Positions 33,187 to 43,711 of a DNA stretch of 64,000 nt are shown piece by piece (the first letter of the stretch is position 1; each line of letters starts with the position of its first letter). The stretch is from Teratosphaeria epicoccoides (Eukaryota > Ascomycota > Dothideomycetes > Mycosphaerellales > Teratosphaeriaceae). The notes beneath the pieces are model-generated. The model was not told where the DNA came from. It ran no database searches and saw only the letters and a list, made by a program, of their open reading frames with translations. Both the position numbers and the translations under genes were made by a program. The DNA lies in NCBI GenBank assembly GCA_021401465.1, contig JADDMT010000011.1:62001-126000 (forward strand). The letters are read 5' to 3'.

Positions 33187-34098
33187 TCATCTCCAACCCT
33201 TTGCTACAATCTCGTCGAGCTTGCGCTGCCGTAGCCGCTCAAGCTCAGGCACAGGCATTCTGCCAAATCGCTGCATGACCTCTTGTGGATCGCGACCGTG
33301 CTCATGCGCTTTAGCTACAGCCTCCATCATGAAATAACTCCGAACTGTTTCTGTAGACCATTGTTCCATGTCCTGCACTTCTTCTCGTATCTTCTGCTCG
33401 ACCTTTTGTCTCTGCTCTCGTACCACTTGCGCCATTGCAGCATCAAGTCCTGCATTGCCGCCTGCATCGAAATCGCTCATTCGAAACGAAAACCGGTCAC
33501 CCGGAGTGCCTCTTGGACCGGTAGCGCTGTTGCCGTTCAGGTCTCGTTGTGCAGAGATACCGCGCGCAATCTGCCTCTCTGAAGATCCCGGTGACTCTTT
33601 TGTAGCCTGTAAGCCAACTCTCTGCGCCGCCTCAGCCACGAAGTCCCGCTCGATATCGCTAGTCATGCGTCGCCGGAGACAACGAAGACTTTGATCGTCA
33701 TCCAAATCATTACAGTCGATGTTTTGACCCGCCGCTTCCATCTCGCGCAGTAAGCGGCGAAAGTCGTCCAGCGGGCAATCGCGCATGATTTGGTAAATCT
33801 CAGCTTAGATTGCCTACAAATGGGGCAAGCGTGACGCTTGAAGAGCTGCCTCCAATATCTGGAGATGGCCCACGTTCGGACGCGCCTGACGAGATATGTG
33901 GGCTGCATTTGACCCATTCTCGCTCGAGATTCCAGTCATGTGAGGTGGCCGCTCAGGACCAAAAACCGGCCGGTAAGAGGCATTGGTAGTCGAGCCTCCC
34001 AGGGGAGGCTCGGACGGTACCAGAAAACCGTCGCCCGAGTTGCTGTCCCCCTCGAGCTCTGGAAGTATGCTAGCCTTGATATCCTCGAAGGGTTTCAT
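33187..34098 (-). pseudogene. Hypothetical gene interrupted by two in-frame stops
   Basis: One frame runs from ATG 34098 (MKPFEDIKASILPELEG) to the stop at 33187, except for TAG at 33814-33816 and TAA at 33805-33807, three codons apart. Replacing each by glutamine gives LPHLQAIQAEIYQIMRD, a smooth helical segment. No GT-AG intron that removes both stops keeps frame. The downstream part alone (ATG 33786) would encode 199 residues with a helix-rich C-terminus (MEQWSTETVRSYFMMEAVAK). Family not recognised. It could be an active shortened gene, but continuity on both sides of the stops argues for a pseudogene. Confidence 0.6.
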
Positions 34099-34547
34099 GT
34101 CGGGGATGTGCTGGGTTCTGCCAGTAAAGCGGCTTGAGTGCCTCAAGATCGTCCTGAGCTCTCGGGTGTAAGAGTCGGCAGCGTCTGAGGACGAAACAGA
34201 ACCTAAGCAAGTGCTGGAGATACGGTAAATTAAAAAGGGGTAGCACATCGCATTTGCCTATATAACACTAGCTGCACACTAAATCATGCTTAAATTTGTG
34301 CTCAGGTTATGTCAAGTAGCAGGTGAATAGTACACCGCTAAATGCCAGTAGGCACGAGTCTCATTCTTGCCTGAGCACGCGAGGTCTTGATTTAGTACTG
34401 ACTGGAGCAGCACATCAAAGGCTACATGCAGCAAGGACATCATGGCAAGCGTCAGTGTATACGTTGCACGTGCTGTCTAGCACCTTCTGTCCAGCGTCTA
34501 CGCCATATCCCAGGGTCGTTGTAGGACCCGAATCCGTCTAAGCGACG
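34099..34547. other. Intergenic, A+T-richer than neighbours
   Basis: No gene seen. The frame of the decayed gene can be extended to an ATG at 34248 but without resemblance to protein sequence. Confidence 0.5.
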
Positions 34548-35678
34548 TCAGGCCTCCACGCCACCTAGACTACCCAGCACATCCTCTCCCACCCCGCCCC
34601 TCTCAACCACCATCTTGATCATCTGCGCGACCAACCCCCTTCCCACGCCTCCACGCGGTGGCTGCCATACCGACTGCCCCTGATCCTTCTCCTTGATCGC
34701 CAGCACCTCTGCTGCGCTTAGAGTCTGCGCGCCGTAAGATCCAGTCGTGGTGTTGAGGACATTTGGCACGCCGGCGCCCGTGAGTCTCGAAGGCGGATCA
34801 ATGGTCCGGATCGCGACCACTTTGAACGGCGCGTTAGGATCAGCTGATGAGACAACAGAGACCGCAAGCACCGAGTCTGCAACGGCAAGCTCGTCGCTGC
34901 TGGGGTCAAAGACGATGTTTTGGCCTGCGCTCATGACGAGAAGTGTCACTGGCGGTCTCGTCTGTGGCGAGCTGCTGGCTGCGATGCGCGGGTATAGGTA
35001 GGTGGAGGCTTCCCAGTCGTCGTTGAAGAGCGGGTCTTCGTCTTTTTCCGATACCAAGGCTGGCAGGCGCGTCGAAAGGAGCGCAAGGTGTGTCGTGAGA
35101 GACAACAGCGGCAGTGGATATGACAGCGGCTGCGAGTGAAGCAGGATGTCGATGTAGAGGCGCCAGTGGAAGCGGGTGTTAATGTAGAGGCGGTCTTTGA
35201 GGCTGGAGTCCGAGAGAAGAGCTTCCGACAGCATGGTTGACAGAAAGACAGGTAGTGCGTCGTCATCCCGAAGACCAGGAATCTCAATGGCGACTTCTAG
35301 CCATTCGTCTCGTCCTTTGCCTGCTCTTCTCCTGCCGTCTGCAGCCTCATCGTCTTCATCCATGTCTTCATTACCGTCTGCATCTCCGCTCCCTGGCCCA
35401 ATTCCAAGCACGCCTTCACTGGCAACTTTTCCGCTCGCGCCTCGTAGTGGCTTGCTCTTCTCTATCTCTGCTTTGACGCCTACAATGGCTTCTGTGCCAT
35501 CTGAGAAGCATATTCTGCCGCTGCCGTTCGCTGTTGGGAGGATGTCCGTCTCTGCTACCAGTGGTCGGAACTGCGTGGGCGATCGGCCGTCTGGGCGTAT
35601 CGGTGGTTGTTGCGAAAGCGAAGTGTGGAGGTAGGAGAGCTCGGCGGGTGAAAGCGGTATGTTTGTGTACGGAACCAT
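34548..35678 (-). CDS. RRP42: Exosome complex core subunit Rrp42
   Basis: RNase PH-fold subunit of the six-member ring of the eukaryotic RNA exosome, acting in nuclear and cytoplasmic 3' RNA processing and decay. It is a structural subunit without phosphorolytic activity in eukaryotes. Single exon, 376 residues. The N-terminus (LSPAELSYLHTSL, then IRPDGRSPTQFRPL) and the C-terminal RNase PH half (SEALLSDSSLKDRLYI, HWRLYIDILL) are typical. An acidic, Glu/Asp-rich insert at about residues 93-122 (DADGNEDMDEDDEA) is low-complexity and unlike the core. ATG 35678 is the first in frame. Identity is secure. Confidence 0.92.
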   Translation of the reverse strand: MVPYTNIPLSPAELSYLHTSLSQQPPIRPDGRSPTQFRPLVAETDILPTANGSGRICFSDGTEAIVGVKAEIEKSKPLRGASGKVASEGVLGIGPGSGDADGNEDMDEDDEAADGRRRAGKGRDEWLEVAIEIPGLRDDDALPVFLSTMLSEALLSDSSLKDRLYINTRFHWRLYIDILLHSQPLSYPLPLLSLTTHLALLSTRLPALVSEKDEDPLFNDDWEASTYLYPRIAASSSPQTRPPVTLLVMSAGQNIVFDPSSDELAVADSVLAVSVVSSADPNAPFKVVAIRTIDPPSRLTGAGVPNVLNTTTGSYGAQTLSAAEVLAIKEKDQGQSVWQPPRGGVGRGLVAQMIKMVVERGGVGEDVLGSLGGVEA

Positions 35679-36822
35679 TGGCTTGACAGTGTATACTTCT
35701 CACCTCGAGAGCTAGCGTGTCATTGATGCTTGAAGGCGTGTAATTGCAAGTGTAGGTGATTCGAAGGCTGAGCTGGAGTGACTCTGGTCGTGGTGGAAGA
35801 GGTCAAGATGAAGTTCGAAGATACCGACAGAAGATGGTTCATGCTCTTGGTTGGACGCCTACCTTTCTGCGAATTTATGCTCGACTCTAGCAAGACAGCG
35901 TGGTCAAGCGGAAGCTGACGAGTTTCGACGACGAGATTCTGCTCACCTCACACATTGATGACATGTTTGCTATGGATTTGTTTGGAGGATTCATCGGGAT
36001 GGAAAAGCGTTTGAGCTGTTGAATCACGTGTCATCGGATGTTTATTCAATGCTTTCGGCCTCCCGAGACGAAGCAAGGGCAAGCGTGCATGTGGCTGAGC
36101 TGCACTTGAAATCCTTCGTCTCACCTCAAACTCGCATCTCCTTCCTAACTCGGCAATCTCAGCGAGTAGCTCCTGCCACAGGGAGACACCGCGGGCGGAG
36201 GTGCTGCACGATTCTTCTTCTACGCCGGTCCTGCATGAGACTGTCATCTCCTCATGCAACGCACAAGCGGCAGAGCGACGGTTTGTACACGACCTGCCAG
36301 CGTGCACGTCCCGGGCAACTGTGGCAACATCTGATGCGACGCGCATACAATACTTGTCCTCGTGGCTAGACCGACGGACGCATGGCGTAAGCGAGATCAG
36401 TACATATTTACGTGAGTACAACAACAAAGCCACCTCCAATTAATATCTGATCGTTGCCGTCATCCCGAGTGCCACTGCCCCCGCTTGCTCTTCATTATCT
36501 AGCACATATAGCAGGTTCGGACCTACCTGGACTAGCACAACTAGCGGACGTTCTTAACCTGGAAACAATCGTCACACCATTTCACGTTGCACCGCCCCTT
36601 GGCCCACCCCCCCCACTTCTTGCTGTCGCAGACTCGTAGCAGCACAGTAACAGCGCCCGCCCTTTCAACAATCCACTTATTACACTTTAGACCCCGACAT
36701 GTCAGCATTGTAGTCGCGTATACCACCACATCACAGTATACACAAGCAGCTATTACCACCAGCAGCGGCAAGCGACATCCATCGCAAGATCAGTGATAGA
36801 TCAGTGGGACCGAGCCATCAAG
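35679..36822. other. Divergent intergenic region, no gene seen
   Basis: Carries the promoters of RRP42 (minus) and the following plus-strand gene. Frames on both strands at 35948-36443 overlap each other and lack support. The leader before 36823 is rich in C/A tracts typical of a 5' UTR. Confidence 0.6.
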
Positions 36823-37923
36823 ATGCCGACCATCTTGCGCAACCCTTTCAAGAAGAACGACGAGAATGCACGGCCCGCTGCTACCATTGAGCAGGCCGTC
36901 AATGGCACTAAGCGAATCGACGTCAAGGAGCCGGCCGAGTACAAGCTGAGCGGTATTGCGCCGCTGTCGCGTATCATCGGGCAGAACAATCGGCTAATGA
37001 TGAGCGTAGAGATCAACGACTCCGGCATCTGCCTTCCTCCCTCTCCACCTCCAGAGCGCAAATCTTTCTGGAATAGCTCTTCCCGCACGACCTCGTCGAC
37101 CTCGACCACACAGCGCTCCCTCTTCAGCGAGAACGAGCCCTTCAACATCTCTCGCGAGTCGTTCGACTCATACCGACGGAGCTTCGACATCTCTGGCCGG
37201 AGTCCCGTCATCCAACCAAACGATTCTGGCCGACCGCGCGCATCATTGGACAGTCGCACCTTTCTCCCGCCGCCACCAGTCAGGACGAGCAACAGTTTCA
37301 TCAGGCCCAGTACAGTGCCGGCGCAGACTCAGGAAGAGACAGACAACTTTGAGGATGTCGATATCATGGACAAGCCGGCGGTGTCGCAGCCGCAGAAGAA
37401 GAGAGGACTTTTCGCAAGACTTACGGATTCGAGCGACCAGCCGCAGAGCCCGAGCAGCAGTGACGGCAAGACTTCATGGCATCACTTTGGTGGTAGGAAG
37501 CGAGGGCAGAGCGGACAAGGCTCCGAATTGGGTAGCATGCCGGTGAAGAGGGAGACAGCGCCCAAGTCCGAGAGCCAGCTTAAGAAAGATGGTCTCAAGG
37601 CTGTTCCGCCTGTCGTGGTGGCATCAGAAGCACAGGCGAAGGCTGGAGCAGAGGTGCAGGCATTACAGGAGCCAACGCTGAAGCCTGCCACGGCTAAGAG
37701 CACCAAGGAAAGGGCCAAGTCGATATCACAGAATGAGGACAAAGTTGAGGGCGCCGAACCAAATCTTCAGGATGTAAGCCTCGACGATGCAGTCCCGAAG
37801 CCCGCTACGCAGCCGGACGTGAATAATGCAGAGTCGTCGAAGGTCCAAGTATCAGAAGCGAAGAGACCACAGGCACTGCAGCCGCAGAACACTCAGGCGC
37901 CAGAGATACGGATCGAATCCTGA
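36823..37923 (+). CDS. Conserved fungal protein of unknown function, disordered
   Basis: 366 residues from ATG 36823 (MPTILRNPFKKNDENARP). The frame is open ten codons further upstream, but only from GTG. Motifs I recall as conserved in Pezizomycotina hypothetical proteins: EINDSGICLPPSPPPERK and NEPFNISRESFDSYRRSFDI. The second half is Ser/Pro/Lys/Gln-rich and repetitive in composition, likely disordered, with GLFARLTDSSDQ as the last hydrophobic island. No signal peptide or membrane span. Possibly a phosphoprotein, by composition only. The gene ends about 270 bp before the assembly gap. Confidence 0.8.
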   Translation: MPTILRNPFKKNDENARPAATIEQAVNGTKRIDVKEPAEYKLSGIAPLSRIIGQNNRLMMSVEINDSGICLPPSPPPERKSFWNSSSRTTSSTSTTQRSLFSENEPFNISRESFDSYRRSFDISGRSPVIQPNDSGRPRASLDSRTFLPPPPVRTSNSFIRPSTVPAQTQEETDNFEDVDIMDKPAVSQPQKKRGLFARLTDSSDQPQSPSSSDGKTSWHHFGGRKRGQSGQGSELGSMPVKRETAPKSESQLKKDGLKAVPPVVVASEAQAKAGAEVQALQEPTLKPATAKSTKERAKSISQNEDKVEGAEPNLQDVSLDDAVPKPATQPDVNNAESSKVQVSEAKRPQALQPQNTQAPEIRIES

Positions 37924-38193
37924 GAGGCGAGAGAAAGTCCAAGTTCACGGAGGCAGCCGAGGATCTCTGACTAGGATATTGGGCTTGATGGTAGCTGTCG
38001 GTTCTGACGTAGTTCTGGTGTTTTGGGGCTGCTTGGGAATGTGATGAGGTGCCTGGAGGCCCTGTTATGCGGTGGTTGGCATATGAGTCATTGGGAGAGG
38101 ATACTGGGTATAAGTTATGAATGGGTTGGGATATACACATGGGATTATATGACACAGGACTAGCGACAGCAGTGAACGTGGAGTAGAGCTCTC

Positions 38194-38293
38194 NNNNNNN
38201 NNNNNNNNNNNNNNNNNNNNNNNNNNNNNNNNNNNNNNNNNNNNNNNNNNNNNNNNNNNNNNNNNNNNNNNNNNNNNNNNNNNNNNNNNNNNN
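38194..38293. other. Assembly gap (100 N)
   Basis: Exactly 100 unknown bases, a conventional filler length, so the true size is unknown. It directly abuts the TTC tract, which probably caused the break. Confidence 0.98.
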
Positions 38294-38422
38294 TTCTTCT
38301 TCTTCTTCTTCTTCTTCTTCTTCTTCTTCTTCTTCTTCTTCTTCTTCTTCTTCTTCTTCTTCTTCTTCTTCTTCTTCTTCTTCTTCTTCTTCTTCTTCTT
38401 CTTCTTCTTCTTCTTCTTCTTC
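38294..38422. repeat. (TTC)43 / (GAA)43 microsatellite
   Basis: Uninterrupted 129-bp tract of TTC, cut on its left side by the gap, so the true length may be greater. It encodes only artefactual poly-Glu, poly-Arg or poly-Lys frames. Confidence 0.95.
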
Positions 38423-38864
38423 TCCTTCCATCCACCGTGTCAGCTGATCAAGCTGGATGGAATAAGCTATGCAAGAGCTGAGTCGGCAGCTGATTGACTA
38501 TGTACTCCGGCCTCGGTTCTTCAGACCCAATGTCTTTTCTGGTCTGATCTAGTCAACACATCCACTCTGGTGAACCAATATCTGTACATACAATGCCTGC
38601 CTGGTTGTCGATTGAATTGTCTTCGATTGATCAGCATCCTAGCTACAATCCAAACATACCGTCGAAAAAAATGCCCATTGACCGTTAGACCGCTGATGGG
38701 GCCGGCTGCCTGCTAATTCGAATGAGAGCTCCGTCAAGATGTTCATATTCGCGAAAGCAGTTGAACCTCTCGTTAAAGGGGGCGCTGTGCCTTATGCTTA
38801 GTCACCAAAACAAGCCGGCAGTCACTGCAGGCTACTTGGATCGCTGCACCTTCGCGTGACAAAC

Positions 38865-40705
38865 TCACCACGTCTGGGGCAGCACGTATCCGGCCCACGT
38901 GTCTTTGGCGTCAGCGTCCATCCACTTTTCAATTCCACCTTGGACACCGTGCTCCCCAATCTCCCACTTCCCCTGCCTCACCATTTCTCGCCAGCGCACC
39001 AACACGTGCCGCAACTGCACATCGTGTTGTTTGATGTACGGGTTGAATCCAGGCTGATACACCTCCGAGCTTCGAGGTTGATTCCGAGGATTGCAGCCCT
39101 GTTGGAAGAGCTCCTCGCCGATAAGTGATCTGTCGCTTCTCCGCGCAAATCTTTTCGAGCCAATTGGGAAGGGGAGAAGCAATTTGACGCCGTCCTGACG
39201 GGCGGCAAGCAGAGACTAAGGTCAGCACAGCTTGTCTCGAGTGATGGCTCACAGCCCACACGCGATGTAGCAATGTGACCTGCTTACCTCGAAAGGGTGC
39301 TCGGCAAAGGTATCGCTCTCGGTCAGATACAGACCGGCAGGCAGGCGGTCACCTACCGCACGTTCCATATCAGGATGAAAGTTACGAATAAGAATGGCGT
39401 GGCCATACGGCGAACGATCAATGTCTGAGTGAGCTAGTAGGTCATTCTCAAGCAGAAGTACAGGCCGCAGGTTTTGCACATCCTCTTCGAGTGTCACTCC
39501 GGCGAATGGCTGCCGAGTCGCTAGCCGGAGTCCCGGCGCGAGAAATGTGAAGCCAGGCTTCCTAGCTGATTCAATGAATCGACGTGCAAAGGCCTGCGAA
39601 GGGGCTTCGAGGCTGTCATAAGCAGCGACAGGAATTCCAGTCATTACTCTATCTGTCATTTGGTGAACAAGTCCCATTCGCTGTTCCACTTCAGCTACCA
39701 ATTGATTCCAGGCCGTGATCGTGTCCGTGAGGTCCGTGTCAGTAAAACTCGGTTCGATCCACGGATGAGCGTATTCCTGGCCACCCTCGTACTTATTGCT
39801 GGCAGCTAGCATCTTCCCGCGATCCATCATCTGCAGGTAACTCTCCAATATGACTTACAGGGGAAGCCACTGTTGACGGCCATGATCTAGGGATTCGACA
39901 TGCATGGCAAGATGAGTGTCCTGGTCAAAGAGCAAGCCCAAAGGGTGAGTAGGGAGTATGTATGGATTCTTGCCATAGAGCGTGATGACTCGTCTGTTTT
40001 TGGAATCATCTTCCTCGGGACCGTACATGACATTCTCGATAAGCATTTCGGGCACATTCAGACCGATTAGCTAGCGGCTGAAGGTGTGATCATGCGCCAA
40101 ATGCCCTGCCTGAGCGACCTTCAAGAAGGCGATGACATCTTGCCCCAGCAGATCAAGCTCGTCCGGACCCTCAGCTCTGGCAGCAGCGTGAGTGGGATCG
40201 AGGTCAGCCAGACGGCGGCCGCTTTGTTCCCAGCCTCTGGTCACAATGAGGTTGTGGAGCGCGGCGCATCGTTCATGGTCGAGGCCAGAGAGGCTACGCA
40301 CTGGGTCCTGCTCGGTGACTCGCCACTCGGCCATGCGCGTGCTTTTCTCCCGGGAAACGGGAGACGTGGATGTGCTCAAAAAGGTCAAGGTAAGGCAGGA
40401 AGCCTTGCAAGCAGGTGTGCAAGAGTCCTGTGCTTCTCACATCTGGCCCTGATGAATGAACCAGGCCAGCAGATTGACCGACAGACGCCGATGCTTGCCC
40501 TCTGGCGAATGTCGTCGCGAAGACGCATGTGCATCTCCGCCCACGCCCGACTGCAGCTTGCAAGGTCCCTCAGCAGCAGGCAGTCAGTGAAATGTAGGGT
40601 AGGACATACATCCATGTAGCATCATCTCCACTGAGCTTCCATCTAATGTACATGTAATGTGGCAGCACCATCCAATTCCTCTTGGTGACCCATGACATCA
40701 CTGCT
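38865..40705 (-). pseudogene. Decayed large fungal hypothetical gene
   Basis: Minus-strand frames at 40705-40615, 40550-40480, about 40420-40350, 40334-40074, 40070-39858, 39854-39286 and 39209-38865 read as one protein that resembles a large conserved fungal hypothetical family. The last intron (39210-39285, GTAAGC, branch GCTGACC, GTCAG) and a candidate early one (40551-40609, GTATGT, branch CACTGAC, GCAG) are intact. Defects: TAG at 40071-40073 between HDHTFSR and LIGLNVPEML, TAA at 39855-39857 after QQWLPL, and frame changes near 40490 and near 40345. The TAA could instead lie in a 60-nt GTAAGT intron (39799-39858) that also keeps frame. The N-terminal half is missing. Catalytic role unknown. 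Confidence 0.65.
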
Positions 40706-43195
40706 GAATAACCGCATACAAAGATGTCACGGATACGCAGCCCGGGGTAGTCTGAGTGAGTTGGACCCAAGTATGGTTCAGACGTACAGTCTTCATGTCC
40801 TATTACGTCCTACCATCCAAAGTAACGCAGACCACGAAATCGTTGAAACGAGGCTGCGCTTCTAATGCACTGCCAGTGTGTCAATATCTTTGATTGCTTA
40901 TTGTCAAGCCTGATTCCTCGTCAACAAAGAAAGGAACTGACAGTGCTGTTGGCTGCTCGAAATGTCGATGCGATCGCTGACTGCCGCCTCTATTTATTAC
41001 CCGATGGATAGATGAAACCCTTTGTTGGAGCGATGTTGTGCGCGACTCTAGAAGGCACAGCAAGCCCGGCAGACTTCAGGCTCGCAGAGAACAAACCCAG
41101 GTCCTGGAGGCGACTGAGGCCGAGGGCAAAGGTAATTTGACGTTTCAAGGCTGGGTAAAGGCGCCTATGCGCTCCTGGCGATGCGAGGAGTCGCGAGCGC
41201 CGCGATAGTCTTGCGCGAGAGACCGGTTTATAGCTCACACAACTTGGTTGATGACTATCCATTGCATCGCTGCATGCCTCTTGCCGCATCCAGGGTGGAG
41301 ACTTGTCCACGAAGCCCAACGCAAGACCCAAGTCATAATGCACAGCAGCCAGTCCGCCATCACCCTTGATGCACATTTGAGATTCAAGATCGAGACCATG
41401 GACGTCCCTGACTAATCGGTCGCAGTACAGTCACTTCCTCTTACATGTCAATAGAGTGCCTCGAGAATGAGCCTTATCGCAAGCTGGACCGTTCCCGGCG
41501 GCGTGACCATGCCCTCTGATTCACAGCCCCCATAGTTATATCCATAATGGAACAAAATTCAGAACCCATCTGGGTCGCACACACATTTCCCAGAGGTGTC
41601 GGCTGTGCCTACGTCTCTGCGACATAGAATAAAGTTGACCCGTGAACTTGATCTCCAATCGACGTGGTCGCTAGTTGATGGCGAGGAACGAGCAACCTCC
41701 TCGTTCCTCCTGGCCGTCATTCTGATATGATCGCGGGATGCCGTCCTGATATCAACCATTTCGTTATCAAGCGGGACAGTGGCGTCGAAACGTGAGACTT
41801 TTTTCATCGATTGCTGAGGATTGATTTCTCTTGCGTAAACATTCAGGAACTGGTTCTTGGGCGGTTCTTTCGAGCCAAGAAGTCCCCCCCCCTTCCCCAG
41901 ATTGTTTTCCTCTCCGTTCCCGGGTTGTCGGGCAAAAATCGAAATTTCTGAGCCGCAACAAACCTCTCCTCTTGTGACATATCACCACGTTTCGGGAGAG
42001 CTTCAGGCGAGTGCTGCTATTCCAACCTCTGACAGATGCTCAGACACCATCGACACTCTTTGACGACGGATGTACCTCGGTGCGAGATCGAGCAGATCAG
42101 ATTCCTCCTGAAGGCCTCCGATGGAGCGCGCGGTAGTGAGGCATAGCCCAACTAGAACGAGGAGTCGAGTAGAAGGCGCCATAGTAGTAGTTCAGATATT
42201 GGTATTTTGTGGTGCCGTAGTTCCGTATCATGAATTTCACACCGCAGCTGATCGAACAAGAGTTCAGCTGAACTCTTGCAGAGAGTATCGTCATCCTTTT
42301 ATGCCATATTGCCCGCCGTCGTGCATACTAGTCTCTCTTGCACGCTTGAGTTAATTGTAGCATTAGAGCCGGGTCATGCATCACCTTTGCACGCCAATCC
42401 TTGGTGAACGCGATGCTGCGGTAAATACCTGCTACAACCCTTCAACACCATGCGCAACGCTCCAGCTACACTTCCAAGCCTAGTCCATAGATTTGTGGTA
42501 CGAAAAAGCGAATAAAGTGGGCTCGGACCGGGTCAATGGATCATAAGACACTGGGGTCAAGAAAGAAAGCAAGACTCTCTGCCAGAACGCCAAAAGGGCG
42601 CTAGAGGAGGTCGGACATGCGACGCCCATGTCAATCGTAGTTCGAGGCCAAAATGATCTGTATTCGCGGACACACGGCCACAGGTTCCAGGTATTGCTGG
42701 CCTTGCATGTCCCCTGTTCTTACAGTATGAAAAGGTGTTTCAATGCTGCAGTGCGTGAGCTCGTGGAACCTGTGAGACCTTGTGCCACCGCGTTACCACG
42801 TGAACTATCAAACTCCGTATGCTTTTGTCTTCTTGGTAAGATCCGAAGCAGACACGTGCGGCCACTGCTGCTCATGACTCTACCTCCGAGACACACTTTT
42901 CCAACTTGCCAAGGCTTCGGAGTTAGTTGCGTGTCACGGTCCTTAAGTAGCTGTGCTAGCCACGACACGGGACCAAACGTTGTTTGTGTGTGTGACACAG
43001 TACACCAAACAGCATGCCATTCGTGTAATTCTTCAGATTCGGACAGCCGAGTGTCAAATGCATCTGGCCTGCGCCGCCTGTCTGTACGATAAGTCTCTTC
43101 CAACGCTGGCAGCATTTGTGCCACACAGGTTACGCGCATTTATGTGCACCGCCAGGGCCTCCACATGAAGCCACGGTCGCGTGAGGTGAAATTGA
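40706..43195. other. Gene-poor stretch, no supported gene
   Basis: About 2.5 kb. Short frames on both strands (for example 40990-41376 minus and 42628-43092 plus) show no domain, splice structure or reliable ATG. May contain further degraded sequence upstream of the decayed gene. Confidence 0.5.
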
Positions 43196-43711
43196 TCACC
43201 CTTCTGACCTCGACATTGACCTTGCTTTCTTCCAACCCATTTTCATGCAAGAGCCTGCGACGTCCTCATCATTCCACATCTTTGGTGGGGCCTTCAGTAT
43301 GTCGACGCAATTGATTCTCAGCCGCCTTATTAGGCTCCTATGCTCCTCAGACAGAGAAGCAAGCCAGATACGGAGGTAATTGCCCGTTCCGGAGAACACG
43401 TGCAATGGAAAATACAACTCTGCACTCTCCTGCCTCAGTTGGCGACATGTGCGAAGGAGAGCTGGAAGCCTAGCAGCTGGAGCTTCCGGGTACATAAGGT
43501 CCACAACAGGCGGCCACGGTCTTTGCGCACCGCGACGGTAAGCCTGTCCAATTCGACGGCTGTCAATGCGAGCGCCTTCCTGCCACACGGAGTCAACTTT
43601 TTCGTTGATGACGGCGAAGTCGAGGATGAGATCGCGGAGTTCCCTTGGCAGCTGGAGGAGCGGAAACGGTTTCGTGGAGCGCCAATCGCGCTTTCTCTTG
43701 GTTGATGGCAT
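43196..43711 (-). CDS. F-box-like / 2EXR-type small protein
   Basis: 171 residues from ATG 43711 (MPSTKRKRDWR). An N-terminal F-box-like segment (LLQLPRELRDLILDFAVI, about residues 18-35) is followed by LLRTCRQLRQESAELYF and then WLASLSEEHRSLIRRLRI, the order seen in many short fungal F-box or 2EXR proteins. It may bind Skp1 in an SCF ubiquitin ligase, but the box is partial. The end is short and basic; a truncated member cannot be excluded. It stands alone, in the gene-poor region beside the decayed genes. Confidence 0.7.
   Translation of the reverse strand: MPSTKRKRDWRSTKPFPLLQLPRELRDLILDFAVINEKVDSVWQEGARIDSRRIGQAYRRGAQRPWPPVVDLMYPEAPAARLPALLRTCRQLRQESAELYFPLHVFSGTGNYLRIWLASLSEEHRSLIRRLRINCVDILKAPPKMWNDEDVAGSCMKMGWKKARSMSRSEG

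Larger units (their letters stand above)
37924..38864. other. Intergenic with assembly gap and TTC tract
   Basis: 3' flank of the conserved gene, then the gap and triplet repeat listed below, then about 440 bp without a supported frame. Confidence 0.6.

Noticed and set aside
38294..38431. Long poly-Glu and poly-Arg open frames over the TTC tract
   Set aside because: They are products of the triplet repeat and the N gap, not genes.
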